This document shows positions 1-7,337 of a DNA stretch of 34,428 nucleotides, piece by piece. The notes below the pieces were generated by a model. The model made no database searches, was not told the origin of the DNA, and worked only from the letters and a program-made list of their open reading frames with translations. Numbering within the stretch: the first letter of the stretch is position 1; the number at the start of each line of letters is the position of its first letter. The DNA comes from Bordetella parapertussis (GTDB lineage: Bacteria > Pseudomonadota > Gammaproteobacteria > Burkholderiales > Burkholderiaceae_B), in the NCBI GenBank assembly GCA_945887835.1, contig CAMCZQ010000014.1:1-34428 (forward strand), given 5' to 3'. The position numbers and the translations under genes were made by a program.

Positions 1-49
1 TCACCCTTTCACGGTGAGTACAGGGGTTCGAATCCCCTTGGGGACGCCA
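1..49 (+). tRNA. tRNA-Glu (TTC), 3' part only
   Basis: The window opens at the first base of an anticodon stem (TCACC/GGTGA, 1-5 and 13-17) around a seven-base loop with anticodon TTC at 8-10. A T-arm with GTTCGAATCC and an acceptor strand ending in encoded CCA (47-49) follow. The 5' half lies outside the window. The next tRNA starts 23 bases later, so the two are probably co-transcribed. Confidence 0.93.
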
Positions 50-72
50 GTTTTTCATTAGTTTATCGCTGC

Positions 73-149
73 GGAGCGGTAGTTCAGTTGGTTAGAATAC
101 CGGCCTGTCACGCCGGGGGTCGCGGGTTCGAGTCCCGTCCGCTCCGCCA
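73..149 (+). tRNA. tRNA-Asp (GTC)
   Basis: Complete cloverleaf: acceptor GGAGCGG (73-79) pairs with CCGCTCC near the 3' end, the anticodon GTC is at 107-109, the T-arm contains GGTTCGAGTCC, and the CCA end is encoded (147-149). Its last 14 bases plus the next base (136-150) form the left attachment site of the element that follows. Integration keeps the tRNA intact, as is usual for tRNA-targeting integrases. Confidence 0.96.
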
Positions 150-150
150 A
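136..150 (+). repeat. attL core (tRNA-Asp 3' end)
   Basis: CGTCCGCTCCGCCAA is identical to 7338-7352. It covers the 3' acceptor strand, CCA and one further base. Identity stops on both sides, as expected for a site-specific recombination core. Confidence 0.88.
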
Positions 151-152
151 TG

Positions 153-175
153 CCCCGTCTCACGGGGTTTTTTTT
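153..175 (+). terminator. Intrinsic terminator after tRNA-Asp
   Basis: CCCCGT (153-158) and ACGGGG (162-167) form a stem with a three-base loop, followed by eight T (168-175). It starts four bases after the tRNA CCA. Because it lies inside the attachment repeats, it belongs to the integrated element, which thus supplies a new terminator for the tRNA operon. Confidence 0.88.
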
Positions 176-261
176 CGTCTCAACCCCCCATAAAAAGCAG
201 CGTTCTCATATAAGAGTATGAATACTGCTGTCTTTTACCGTCTCATCCAAGTACACTTTCT

Positions 262-331
262 TATGGCGGGATGTGTGGCGATCTGTCTTAATTTATTACC
301 CCACTCACCCTAGAAAATATTTTATGGCGGG
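262..331 (+). promoter_or_regulatory. Left pair of TATGGCGGG direct repeats (putative integrase arm sites)
   Basis: TATGGCGGG occurs at 262-270 and 323-331, between attL and the integrase start codon. The same nine bases occur twice in the same orientation just inside attR. Paired short direct repeats inside both ends are the usual layout of arm-type sites bound by the N-terminal domain of tyrosine integrases. The stretch 176-362 holds no gene; it probably also contains the integrase promoter. Confidence 0.6.
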
Positions 332-362
332 ATAACGGTATAAAACGACGGAGAGCCAGATT

Positions 363-1604
363 ATGCCTAAAGTTGCGAAACCCTTAACAGCACTCGAGGT
401 TAAACGATTGACGGTAGAGGGTATGTACCCCGTCGGCACAGTAGCGGGTTTGTATCTGAACATTACCCCAGCAAATACAGCGTCGTGGATACTGCGGACG
501 AAATATGCGGGAAAGCGCCACGAGATCGGGCTGGGGAACTATCCCGAGATTCTTCTAGCGGCCGCCATTTCTCGCGCCCGAGAAATCAAAGACGACATTT
601 ATAACGGTATTGATCCCCTCGCTAAGCGCAAAGAATCACGTGCAACGGTTCAATGGACGTTTAAGCGCTGCGCTGAGGAGTACATCGAAAGCTTTGCGCC
701 CAAGTGGACAAACGACAAAACGCGTCAAGCTTGGGAGAACACTTTGGCGACCTATGCCTACCCCGTCTTTGGCCAAAAGCCAATTAAAGATATTACGCTC
801 ACGGATGTACTGACGGTGCTCAAACCTGAATGGGCAAGCAAACACGTGACAATGAGTCGCGTGCGGCAACGCATCGAGGCGGTGCTGGGTTGGGCAGCGG
901 CCAACGGCTACCGCAGCAAAGAAAATCCTGCGGCATTAAAAGATAACCTTGAAAACCTGTTACCCATTGGTATCCATAAGCCTGAGCCACACCCAGCACT
1001 TCAGCCTAAAGACATTCAGACTTTCGTCCAGATGGTGCTCGCGGCCGACGGACAGGGTGCTAAGTGCCTACGCTTTGGAATGTTGACAGCGTGTAGACCG
1101 GCAAATGCTCGCGGTGCTAGATGGTCTGAAATAGACTTTGAAAATAAAGAGTGGTTCGTCGAATGGCAATTTATGAAAAGGAAAGTCGCGCACAGAACGC
1201 CATTGTCGAGCGCTGCCATTGAACTATTGAACGCTCAGCCACGGCACGTAGGGACGGACTTAATATTTCCGAGCAATGAAAACAAGATGCTTAGCAATAA
1301 CACTTTGGCCGCAGTCATAAAGCGCATGAATAAGCCTGTCGTCCTGTTTAAAGACGTCGATGGTCGGGCGACTGTACCGCATGGCCTACGGGGGACATTT
1401 GCTACGTGGGCGCAAGAGAGCACAGAGTTTGCAAGTGAATTGCGAGAGCACGCGCTGGCACACAACGTCGGCAGTGTGGTGACAAAAAGCTATGAGCGTG
1501 GCGATCTGTTTGAAAAGCGTCGGGCGCTAATGGAGCACTGGGCGGATTATTGCCACGCACCAGCTAAGACCTCGAACGTCACAGATATTCGGGCGAGGGC
1601 TTGA
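363..1604 (+). CDS. int: Tyrosine-recombinase integrase, P4/CP4-57 type
   Basis: A 413-residue site-specific recombinase expected to integrate and excise the element at tRNA-Asp. Residues 1-90 resemble the DUF4102 arm-binding domain of P4-like integrases, 95-185 the core-binding SAM-like domain, and 210-395 the catalytic domain. Visible catalytic residues are R245 (TACRPANARG), a lysine in MKRKV (271-275), H340 and R343 (PHGLRGTF), H367 (ALAH) and the nucleophile Y377 (SYERGD). Length is normal for the family. The gene lies 213 bases inside attL and reads away from the tRNA, the standard arrangement. GAGA eight bases upstream is a fair ribosome site. The stop overlaps a possible start of the next gene. 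Confidence 0.95.
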   Translation: MPKVAKPLTALEVKRLTVEGMYPVGTVAGLYLNITPANTASWILRTKYAGKRHEIGLGNYPEILLAAAISRAREIKDDIYNGIDPLAKRKESRATVQWTFKRCAEEYIESFAPKWTNDKTRQAWENTLATYAYPVFGQKPIKDITLTDVLTVLKPEWASKHVTMSRVRQRIEAVLGWAAANGYRSKENPAALKDNLENLLPIGIHKPEPHPALQPKDIQTFVQMVLAADGQGAKCLRFGMLTACRPANARGARWSEIDFENKEWFVEWQFMKRKVAHRTPLSSAAIELLNAQPRHVGTDLIFPSNENKMLSNNTLAAVIKRMNKPVVLFKDVDGRATVPHGLRGTFATWAQESTEFASELREHALAHNVGSVVTKSYERGDLFEKRRALMEHWADYCHAPAKTSNVTDIRARA

Positions 1605-2305
1605 TCGTGAAAGATAAAAGAGCAAATTTAGAGAGAAACTTTGATCACGGACGGGAAAACGATACACCACTACTCGCTCTTACAAGTGCCATTCAGTCGG
1701 TGGCATCAACCGGACTTTTAATAGAAATAACTACTTTGCGCGATGTCTCTACCGCCGATTATTCTGATTTTGTTCTTGATAATTTTCTCGCGGTGCAAGC
1801 ACTTCTCGAAACGCCCCTAATGAATCTGAGTAACGGCGAAAAACTCAAGGCGGATCATTTGGTTGAAAAAATCGAGATCATGCTTACGAGCAATAATCCG
1901 GTTGATCCAGAAATGTATCGTATTGTGACGCTGCTATACGCACGCGATGGGATAATTGCAGCCGCGAACCAAGAAACGACGCTGGCTTGGTCTTACGCAG
2001 TGTCAGCTACCTATTGGTCAGGCTTGTACGTTGCAAAAGCCAGAATTGAGGTTGTTATTCCAAAGACGCGCGCGCGCAAAGCTGCAAAAGCGAGGTTAGC
2101 CAACGACAGGGACGGCATACAAGCCTCTAAATTAGCGATCAAAAAAGATTGGGATAAGTGGAAACGTAATCCAAACTTATATGACGGCAATGCTGCGTTT
2201 TCGAGATCAGTGCTGGATCGTCACACAAACATTAAAGATATACGCACAATTGGCCGCTGGTGTACTGAGTGGTCTAAGGATCGTCAGAATAAAACGACCA
2301 CTTAG
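1601..2305 (+). CDS. Unknown soluble protein of the element
   Basis: A 234-residue frame (233 or 234 depending on start) with no domain I can name. TTG at 1601 overlaps the integrase stop, but GTG at 1607 sits eight bases after GAGG and is the better start. No signal peptide is present; the middle (about 120-150) is Ala-rich and probably helical. The C-terminal third is basic, with a pattern DWDKWKRNPNLYDG...AFSRSV...RWCTEW. I recall similar tails in uncharacterised proteins of proteobacterial integrative elements, and they may bind DNA. Coupling to the integrase suggests a role in the element's own regulation or recombination; this is not proven by the sequence. Confidence 0.75.
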   Translation: MIVKDKRANLERNFDHGRENDTPLLALTSAIQSVASTGLLIEITTLRDVSTADYSDFVLDNFLAVQALLETPLMNLSNGEKLKADHLVEKIEIMLTSNNPVDPEMYRIVTLLYARDGIIAAANQETTLAWSYAVSATYWSGLYVAKARIEVVIPKTRARKAAKARLANDRDGIQASKLAIKKDWDKWKRNPNLYDGNAAFSRSVLDRHTNIKDIRTIGRWCTEWSKDRQNKTTT

Positions 2306-2340
2306 CTAGCACGATGTACATCCAGCTAGCACAGTGGTCG
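2295..2340. repeat. Inverted repeat with internal direct repeat upstream of alpA-like gene
   Basis: CGACCACT (2295-2302) and AGTGGTCG (2333-2340) are perfect inverted repeats around a 30-base loop that contains AGCTAGCAC twice (2304-2312 and 2324-2332). No T run follows, so a protein-binding site, for example for the AlpA-like regulator, fits better than a terminator. The rest of the gap to 2454 shows nothing clear. Confidence 0.4.
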
Positions 2341-2454
2341 CGCCAATATTCAAGCGCAATCAGACTGACTTTCATAGCATCAAAGATCATCTAGGTTAAG
2401 CGCGTTGCAGAGTGCGGCGCGGCCTAATTGGTCGGTATGCTGGGAGCCAGTATC

Positions 2455-2682
2455 ATGCAACAGCGTGTCTATCGTATTGCCACTCTAGCGACAACAACAG
2501 TCCCTAAGGGCGACTCAACCGAAACCCGAATAGGCCTACTACCCGTCTCACGAGCGACCTTGTGGCGTTGGATTCGGGACGGGAAATTTCCTCAACCTTT
2601 CAAGCTTGGCGAAAATTGTACTGTTTGGGACGCGTCGGAAGTTGACGCATGGCTGGTCTCTCGCAAGGAGGCCGCAAAATGA
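2455..2682 (+). CDS. AlpA-family regulator (excisionase/transcription factor)
   Basis: A 75-residue MerR-like winged-helix protein. The segment at 28-42 (LLPVSRATLWRWIRDGKFP) is the typical AlpA recognition helix-turn-helix, followed by the wing FKLGENCTVWDASEVDAWL. In CP4-57 and related elements such proteins control integrase or excision. ATG at 2455 is preceded by GGGAG at a good distance, whereas an in-frame upstream start at 2428 lacks a ribosome site. Its last codons contain AAGGAGG, which serves the next gene, and the stop overlaps that gene's ATG (ATGA). Confidence 0.85.
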   Translation: MQQRVYRIATLATTTVPKGDSTETRIGLLPVSRATLWRWIRDGKFPQPFKLGENCTVWDASEVDAWLVSRKEAAK

Positions 2683-2867
2683 AAAACGCTCACCCTGAAA
2701 AAACCAAAGTGAGCGCCCTAGACAAGCATCATTTTAGCATCGCAAGCGCAACCCCATGCTACTGCTGGCGGGGTAATGCACGCATTTCTTTCGCGTGCTC
2801 AACCTGTCGTGGCTGGCTTAATTTAGCAGCGCGTTTTCTGGCTGGAGGTGCTCACCATGCCAATTGA
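2679..2867 (+). CDS. Small Cys-rich protein, putative zinc binder
   Basis: A 62-residue protein with a perfect AAGGAGG ribosome site seven bases before ATG, overlapping the AlpA-like stop by four bases. Four cysteines at 27, 29, 40 and 43 (CYC and CSTC) could hold a zinc ion. No further similarity is recognised. The end overlaps the start of the CHC2 protein, so it is part of one translationally coupled operon. Confidence 0.65.
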   Translation: MKNAHPEKTKVSALDKHHFSIASATPCYCWRGNARISFACSTCRGWLNLAARFLAGGAHHAN

Positions 2868-3279
2868 AACCCTGCTATCTAAACTCGATCGAGTTAAACG
2901 CACAGGACAGGGTCGCTGGATGGCGTGCTGTCCGAGTCATCCAGATAAAAACGCTTCATTATCTTTGGGTGAAAAAGACGACGGACGAATCCTGCTGCAT
3001 TGCTTTGCGGGATGCGGCACTGACGAAGTGCTGGGTTCTATCGGTCTAACGATCGAGGCTTTATTTCCCGAGCGACTAACTGATGGACGGCCAGAGCGTC
3101 GGCCGTTTCCCGCGAGTGATGTACTTCGCGCAATTGCAATCGAAGTGCAGTTGGTGGCACTGGTGGCCGGAGACATTTCCAAAGGTATCGCGATTGATGC
3201 AAAGACAAAAGATCGAGTCTTTCTAGCTGTCCAGCGTATCAATTTAGGGCTGGCCGCTGGAGGTATCAATCATGGATGA
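2857..3279 (+). CDS. CHC2-type zinc-finger, primase-like protein
   Basis: A 140-residue stand-alone DnaG-type zinc-binding domain. C25-P-S-H28 and the HCFAGC segment (C49, C53) match the CHC2 pattern, with the typical CPSHPDKNASLSL and LLHCFAGCGTDEVL contexts. It probably recognises template DNA for primer synthesis. The TOPRIM catalytic part of a primase is absent, so it probably acts with the DUF3987 partner encoded immediately downstream (8-base overlap). ATG 2857 follows GAGG at eight bases and is preferred over GTG 2848. This zinc finger and DUF3987 pair is common in prophages and integrative elements. Confidence 0.85.
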   Translation: MPIETLLSKLDRVKRTGQGRWMACCPSHPDKNASLSLGEKDDGRILLHCFAGCGTDEVLGSIGLTIEALFPERLTDGRPERRPFPASDVLRAIAIEVQLVALVAGDISKGIAIDAKTKDRVFLAVQRINLGLAAGGINHG

Positions 3280-4804
3280 TGGAAACATTCTGGATGCTCT
3301 CAACGACATTGAGGCACGCGCCAGCGAAGCTTTAACCGATGCATGGCCAGAGCCGCAACCCTTAACTGTAAAGATGGGGTTCGTGCCTTATCCACTCGAT
3401 GCACTGCCAGCGAAAATACGTGCTGCGGTGGATGAGGTGCAAGGGTTCGCAAAAGCACCCAGAGCAATGATTGCGACGTCTGCAATAGCTGCATTGTCTC
3501 TTGCGATACAACCCCACGCAAACATTGAACGCGCACAAGGTTTGCATAGTCCAGTAGGTTTATTCCTCCTGGTGATTGCAGATAGTGGTGAGCGTAAATC
3601 GTCGGTAGACGGGTTTTTTACCAAGGCCATACGCGACTATGAGGCCATACAGGCCGAGGAAGCCAAGCCCTTGATAAAGGACTACACGGCCAAGCTATCG
3701 ATCTGGGAAGCGAAGTACAGCGGCATTAAGGACAAGATACGCTTACTCGCAAAAGATAATAAGCCCACTCTCAACCATGAGACAGAGTTACTCAATCTGA
3801 TTCATGAAGAACCAGAGCCGCCAAGATTCCCGCGACTAACCTACGCTGACGCAACGCCTGAAAGTCTCGCGATTGCACTGGCGCAGAAATGGCCGTCTGC
3901 TGGCGTTGTCTCTGCTGAGGCTGGGATTGTCTTTGGCTCGCATGGTATGGGCGCAGATAGTGTTACCCGTAACTTGGCGCAATTGAATCAGCTATGGGAC
4001 GGCAACATCTTGCAAGTTGATCGCAAGACTAGCGACTCATTTCAGGTTCGAGGTGCGCGAGTAACAATGTCGCTGATGATACAAGAGGCAACCTTACGCA
4101 GTTTTTACGGTAAGTCTGGTTCGTTGGCGCGTGGTACGGGATTCTTTGCACGATTCCTGATGGCGTGGCCAGAGTCAACGCAAGGAAATCGACAATACAC
4201 CGAACCGCCCAAGCATTGGCCAGCGCTGAGTACGTTTAACAGGCAAATCACGCAGCTTCTGAATCAGGACGCGCCTGTAAATAAAAACGGTGAATTAGAA
4301 CCCTTGATGATGAAGCTATCACCAGATGCGAAGTCGGCATGGGTAGATTTCCATAACGAAATCGAAAGCCAGCTAAAGGTCGGCGGTGAGTTGTACGACG
4401 TTCGAGACGTAGCCAGCAAAGTCGCGGACAACGCAGCTAGACTCGCGGCACTGTTACAGGTGTTCGAGCATGGTATGAGTGGCATGGTTTGCGTTGAGTG
4501 CTTGGTGGCCGCTAGTCGCATTGCGGCGTGGCACTTGTACGAGGCGCGGAGATTCTTTGCGGAGTTGGCCTTACCGCCGGAATTAGCCAACGCTGCACGA
4601 CTCGATACGTGGCTGGTTGAACACTGTCGCAGACTTGGCGTGCGAGAGGTCGATAAAAACTATACCCGCCAGCATGGGATGCTGCGCGATAAACAATTAC
4701 TTGATGCAGCAATCGAAGAACTGAAAGCGCTAGATCGAATCCTAATTGCCAAGGTAGGCCGCAAGTCGATCATCAAGGTTAATCCTGTACTGGTGCAACC
4801 ATGA
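3272..4804 (+). CDS. DUF3987/YfjI-like protein, putative replication ATPase
   Basis: A 510-residue protein resembling YfjI (CP4-57 prophage) and other DUF3987 proteins. The region 40-115 has the family pattern YPLDALPAKIRAAVDEV and a P-loop-like segment IADSGERKSS (102-111) after a hydrophobic strand. A long charged helical stretch (120-180) and YADATPESLA, SAEAG follow. The biochemical function of this family is not established; pairing with a CHC2 protein suggests a role in element replication. It overlaps its upstream neighbour and shares ATGA with the downstream gene. Confidence 0.82.
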   Translation: MDDGNILDALNDIEARASEALTDAWPEPQPLTVKMGFVPYPLDALPAKIRAAVDEVQGFAKAPRAMIATSAIAALSLAIQPHANIERAQGLHSPVGLFLLVIADSGERKSSVDGFFTKAIRDYEAIQAEEAKPLIKDYTAKLSIWEAKYSGIKDKIRLLAKDNKPTLNHETELLNLIHEEPEPPRFPRLTYADATPESLAIALAQKWPSAGVVSAEAGIVFGSHGMGADSVTRNLAQLNQLWDGNILQVDRKTSDSFQVRGARVTMSLMIQEATLRSFYGKSGSLARGTGFFARFLMAWPESTQGNRQYTEPPKHWPALSTFNRQITQLLNQDAPVNKNGELEPLMMKLSPDAKSAWVDFHNEIESQLKVGGELYDVRDVASKVADNAARLAALLQVFEHGMSGMVCVECLVAASRIAAWHLYEARRFFAELALPPELANAARLDTWLVEHCRRLGVREVDKNYTRQHGMLRDKQLLDAAIEELKALDRILIAKVGRKSIIKVNPVLVQP

Positions 4805-5394
4805 GTCTGCTAGATTTAATTCGGGGAAAACGCACTGTAGAAGTTGCTACTGCTATTCCTGCTATTCCTGCTACAACTCAACCCCGATTAGGTCGAACTG
4901 TAGCAACAATAGCAAAAGTGCAAGTAGCAAACCAAAAGATGGAAAAGTCTGATATTTCCATCGCAGTCGTTAAGTCGCGCTGGTGGCTGGTTCACTCTCG
5001 ATATCGAGCGCCTACAGAAATCTGCTGCAACCCGATAGCTGCGGCCGATCAAGTGCTGAGCGATATTGCTGGCGCTGTCAGTGCCGAGGCCATAGCTGAC
5101 GGTTCGTCTGAGTTGGGTTCGCCAGATCAGTACGGCCACTGGTCAGACATTGAGGTTCGTCTGGCCAAGCAACGCGCTGCGCTGTTTGTTATGCGTGGCG
5201 TGGCGCTTGCGGATGCCGATGCACTGGCCTGTAGTCTGGTTGAGCGTGATCGTGCTGGCGATGACAGGCGCAGTTGTGCCGAGTGCGTCTCACGATCCTA
5301 CGGGCGCTGTCGGCATGGGCTGGAGGTGGTCGGCGGTGGTGGCGTTGAGGTGCTGCATAGGTGCGAGCGGTTTAGCCAGATCAAAGACGGGTAA
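4801..5394 (+). CDS. Unknown Cys-motif protein of the element
   Basis: A 197-residue protein whose ATG overlaps the DUF3987 stop. Near the N-terminus there is a short tandem repeat (AIPAIPA, from repeated GCTATTCCT). The C-terminal part has C159-x2-C162-x7-C170-x17-C188 in the pattern SCAEC...GRCRHG...LHRCERF, a likely zinc knuckle. I recall this tail in proteins that follow DUF3987 genes in other elements, but no function is known. The C-terminal coding DNA (5140-5390) is markedly G-rich compared with neighbouring genes. Confidence 0.7.
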   Translation: MSLLDLIRGKRTVEVATAIPAIPATTQPRLGRTVATIAKVQVANQKMEKSDISIAVVKSRWWLVHSRYRAPTEICCNPIAAADQVLSDIAGAVSAEAIADGSSELGSPDQYGHWSDIEVRLAKQRAALFVMRGVALADADALACSLVERDRAGDDRRSCAECVSRSYGRCRHGLEVVGGGGVEVLHRCERFSQIKDG

Positions 5395-5449
5395 TAAACA
5401 ATTAAAAAATATGAGCTTAAACATGGCAGTTATCCAACAAAGGACAATC

Positions 5450-5734
5450 ATGGCTGGCGCACCATTTGGCAATACCAACGCAATTAAAAATAAATTATGG
5501 TCTGACACGCTCAGACGGGCAATTGCTCAGGATAGGGGCGATAGGGTCAGACAGGCGGCAGAGAGGCTATTAGATGAGGCCGCCAAGGGTGAGCCGTGGG
5601 CAATTAAAGAACTGGCAGACAGGCTAGACGGCAGATCAGTACAGGCCAATTCGTTCGAGGCCGACGGTGGCACAGTCACGGAACTGGTCGTTCGATGGCT
5701 AGACCCAGTTTTAACTTTAGATTCAGATTGCTAG
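5450..5734 (+). CDS. Small terminase-like/DNA-binding protein
   Basis: A 94-residue protein beginning MAGAPFGNTNAIKNKLW. A start with GN-x-NA-x-K followed by a helical region ending IKELADRLDGR resembles small phage proteins often annotated as terminase small-subunit-like. ATG 5450 has AAGGA five bases upstream; longer in-frame starts lack a ribosome site and overlap the previous gene. It is the last plus-strand gene of the element. If the similarity is real, it could help package the element into phage particles, as in phage satellites; this is tentative. Confidence 0.65.
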   Translation: MAGAPFGNTNAIKNKLWSDTLRRAIAQDRGDRVRQAAERLLDEAAKGEPWAIKELADRLDGRSVQANSFEADGGTVTELVVRWLDPVLTLDSDC

Positions 5735-5771
5735 GGATTGAGTTAATGCAATCAGCGAATAAACGCAGGCG

Positions 5772-5795
5772 TTAAAAAGCCACCCGAAGGTGGCT
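5772..5795 (-). terminator. Intrinsic terminator of peptide array 1
   Basis: Read on the minus strand, AGCCACC (5795-5789) and GGTGGCT (5784-5778) form a seven-base stem with a four-base loop, followed by a run of T (5778-5774). It closes the six-gene peptide array and separates it from the convergent plus-strand element genes. A near-identical hairpin closes array 2 at 7650-7672. Confidence 0.85.
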
Positions 5796-5853
5796 AGTAC
5801 CCAAGTAGGTGTGGGTTACCGGTCAGCAATAGCTAACACCAGTTCAGTTAAAG

Positions 5854-5982
5854 TTAACACCCAGCCTGTTTCAGAGACATCCAGCACCCGAGAGATGGTC
5901 CCCCCTGCGCACCACCGGCAGCCAGCTCCAGTGCGTCATCAGAGACATCCTGCACAACAACTTCATCCAGTTCAATGTTCAT
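5854..5982 (-). CDS. Leader/core peptide F (array 1)
   Basis: A 42-residue peptide with leader MNIELDEVVV then QDVSDDALELAAGG, spacer AQGG, core PSLGCWMSLKQAGC. GGAGT eight bases before ATG is the ribosome site. The core contains an out-of-frame 17-base copy of leader DNA (plus-strand 5871-5887), which encodes CWMSL here but LDVS in a leader. The stop is TAA, in a partly duplicated trailer. Cleavage after GG is expected from S at -11, L at -7 and GG at -2/-1 (double-glycine leader rule). Confidence 0.8.
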   Translation of the reverse strand: MNIELDEVVVQDVSDDALELAAGGAQGGPSLGCWMSLKQAGC

Positions 5983-6021
5983 AGCAGACTCCAAGGTTAT
6001 GGGTTACCGGCGCAGCAGGAG

Positions 6022-6144
6022 CTAACACGGGTAGAAGCGGGTGCGGGTAGGGTCTGAGGGTCCCCCCTGCGCACCACCGGCAGCCATCTCCAGTGCATCA
6101 TCAGAGACATCCTGAACTACGACTTCTTCAAGTTCAATATTCAT
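6022..6144 (-). CDS. Leader/core peptide E (array 1)
   Basis: A 40-residue peptide with leader MNIELEEVVV then QDVSDDALEMAAGG, spacer AQGG and core PSDPTRTRFYPC. The core is basic, with two Arg, two prolines near the start and a terminal Cys whose codon TGT comes from the trailer repeat (TGTTAG). The GGAGT ribosome site is eight bases upstream of ATG. This copy has synonymous changes relative to its neighbours (for example AAT for Asn2), so it is not a very recent duplicate. Confidence 0.8.
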   Translation of the reverse strand: MNIELEEVVVQDVSDDALEMAAGGAQGGPSDPTRTRFYPC

Positions 6145-6222
6145 AGCAAACTCCAAGTAGGTTACCGGTCAGCAATAGCTAACACCACCACGGAATGTAA
6201 GTAGGTTACCGGTCAGCAATAG

Positions 6223-6357
6223 CTAACACGGAATAAAGACAAGTACGGTATTCAAGTTCAACATTTGGGTAGGTCCCCCCTGCGCACCACCGGCAGCCAT
6301 CTCCAGTGCATCATCAGAGACATCCAGCACAACAACTTCATCAAGTTCAATGTTCAT
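6223..6357 (-). CDS. Leader/core peptide D (array 1)
   Basis: A 44-residue peptide with leader MNIELDEVVV then LDVSDDALEMAAGG, spacer AQGG and core PTQMLNLNTVLVFIPC. The core is strongly hydrophobic, with no charged residue, and ends in Cys encoded by the trailer (TGTTAG). The leader DNA appears identical to that of peptide B. GGAGT precedes the ATG. A second trailer lies downstream (6159-6186), with only 16 unique bases between the two. Confidence 0.82.
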   Translation of the reverse strand: MNIELDEVVVLDVSDDALEMAAGGAQGGPTQMLNLNTVLVFIPC

Positions 6358-6412
6358 AGCAGACTCCAAGGTTGAATACCCAAGTGGGTATGGGTTACCG
6401 GCGCAGCAGGAG

Positions 6413-6529
6413 CTAACAAGGAGACAGTTTGCGCGTCGGTAGGAGTCCCCCCTGCGCACCACCGGCAGCCAGTTCCAGTGCCTCATCAGAGATATCCTGT
6501 ACTACGACTTCATCAAGTTCAATGTTCAT
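6413..6529 (-). CDS. Leader/core peptide C (array 1)
   Basis: The shortest copy, 38 residues: leader MNIELDEVVV then QDISDEALELAAGG, spacer AQGG and a ten-residue core LLPTRKLSPC. The core carries a TRK basic patch and a trailer-encoded terminal Cys. The leader changes V to I and D to E, conservative replacements that argue for purifying selection on the leader. GGAGT precedes the ATG. Confidence 0.8.
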   Translation of the reverse strand: MNIELDEVVVQDISDEALELAAGGAQGGLLPTRKLSPC

Positions 6530-6568
6530 AGCAGACTCCAAGGTTATGGGTTACCGGCGCAGCAGGAG

Positions 6569-6703
6569 CTAACACGTGGACAGGTAGGCAGGGACACAGG
6601 TTATGGGTTGGCTCAACAGTCCCCCCTGCGCACCACCGGCAGCCATCTCCAGTGCATCATCAGAGACATCCAGCACAACAACTTCATCAAGTTCAATGTT
6701 CAT
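6569..6703 (-). CDS. Leader/core peptide B (array 1)
   Basis: A 44-residue peptide with leader MNIELDEVVV then LDVSDDALEMAAGG, spacer AQGG and core LLSQPITCVPAYLSTC. Two cysteines are eight residues apart, the last one terminal and encoded by TGT of the trailer. GGAGT lies eight bases before ATG. A longer in-frame extension to 6757 is only a lack of stops; the conserved ATG with its ribosome site sets the start. Confidence 0.82.
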   Translation of the reverse strand: MNIELDEVVVLDVSDDALEMAAGGAQGGLLSQPITCVPAYLSTC

Positions 6704-6810
6704 AGCAGACTCCAAGGTTGAATACCCACGCCCAAGTAGGCATGGGTTACCGGTCAGCAATAGCTACGCCACCAATCCGGCAGCTAATAGCAACAAGGTC
6801 CTCCAAGGGG

Positions 6811-6948
6811 TCACGAACACCCGCTACCCGGACAATTCAAGGTAAAGGTAGATCCAGTGAACGGTCCCCCCTGCGCACCACCCGCAGCCAGCTCCAGTGC
6901 ATCATCAGAGACATCCAGCACAACAACTTCATCAAGTTCAATGTTCAT
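6811..6948 (-). CDS. Leader/core peptide A (first gene of array 1)
   Basis: A 45-residue peptide with leader MNIELDEVVV then LDVSDDALELAAGG, spacer AQGG and core PFTGSTFTLNCPGSGCS, rich in Thr, Ser and Gly with two Cys. It ends CS, unlike most copies, because TGA occurs about 44 bases before the trailer. Its 5' flank differs (AAAGGACTCAATATG instead of GGAGT...) and leads straight into the conserved upstream element at 7021-7131, so it is the promoter-proximal gene of the array. Confidence 0.8.
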   Translation of the reverse strand: MNIELDEVVVLDVSDDALELAAGGAQGGPFTGSTFTLNCPGSGCS

Positions 6949-7020
6949 ATTGAGTCCTTTATTATTTAACCCAACCCGATTGTGCTGGGTACACGCTTAT
7001 TGTGCGGACTAGCTGTCAAT

Positions 7021-7131
7021 GGCAATTAACAAAGCATTTTAAGAATGCCTTACTGTTGTAATCCTTAATGACGTCGCTGAATACCTAAATATGCCTTATT
7101 TGGGCGGTTCGAGGGTTTACGTTAGGTTCGG
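7021..7131 (-). promoter_or_regulatory. Upstream element R1 (ahead of array 1)
   Basis: Conserved block resembling R3 (8700-8797), R4 (10092-10153) and, in its core, R2. The core GCATTTTAAGAATGCCT (7034-7050) is identical to R2 and contains an inverted repeat GCATT/AATGC. Read on the minus strand it gives AAGGCATTCTTAAAAT with a -10-like TAAAAT, about 90 bases before the ATG of peptide A. A promoter or operator is the simplest reading. The rest of 6961-7265 shows no gene. Confidence 0.55.
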
Positions 7132-7265
7132 CTGATTCGCCCGTAAAACCTAAATACTTGTTCAATCGCTTCCCCCCTGTGTCTGAAGTTCTTGCGTGAG
7201 TGCAAATAGGACAAGAATCCCCTTTCACTAAACTAGTGCGAAATAGTGAGGGGCACACTTTTTCG

Positions 7266-7286
7266 TATGGCGGGTTCTATGGCGGG
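7266..7286 (+). promoter_or_regulatory. Right pair of TATGGCGGG direct repeats (putative integrase arm sites)
   Basis: TATGGCGGG at 7266-7274 and 7278-7286, separated by three bases, ends 51 bases before attR. It matches the left pair at 262-270 and 323-331, and both pairs point the same way. Confidence 0.6.
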
Positions 7287-7337
7287 AAATCTAAATACCG
7301 CCCCCAAGAGCCGCATAAATACTAGAGGTTAGAGGGA

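Larger units (their letters stand above)
5813..6948 (-). repeat. Peptide array 1: leader/core/trailer units (six genes)
   Basis: Tandem units on the minus strand, each with a GGAG or GGAC ribosome site, a near-identical leader-coding segment, a unique core and a trailer repeat. The type-1 trailer (minus-strand GTTAGCTATTGCTGACCGG) lies at 5813-5839, 6159-6186, 6203-6229 and 6743-6767. The type-2 variant (CCTGCTGCGCCGG in the middle) lies at 6001-6027, 6392-6418 and 6548-6575. The stretch 6145-6222 carries an extra trailer without a leader, apparently the relic of a lost unit. Short inverted repeats such as ACCCA/TGGGT lie between several units. Confidence 0.9.
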
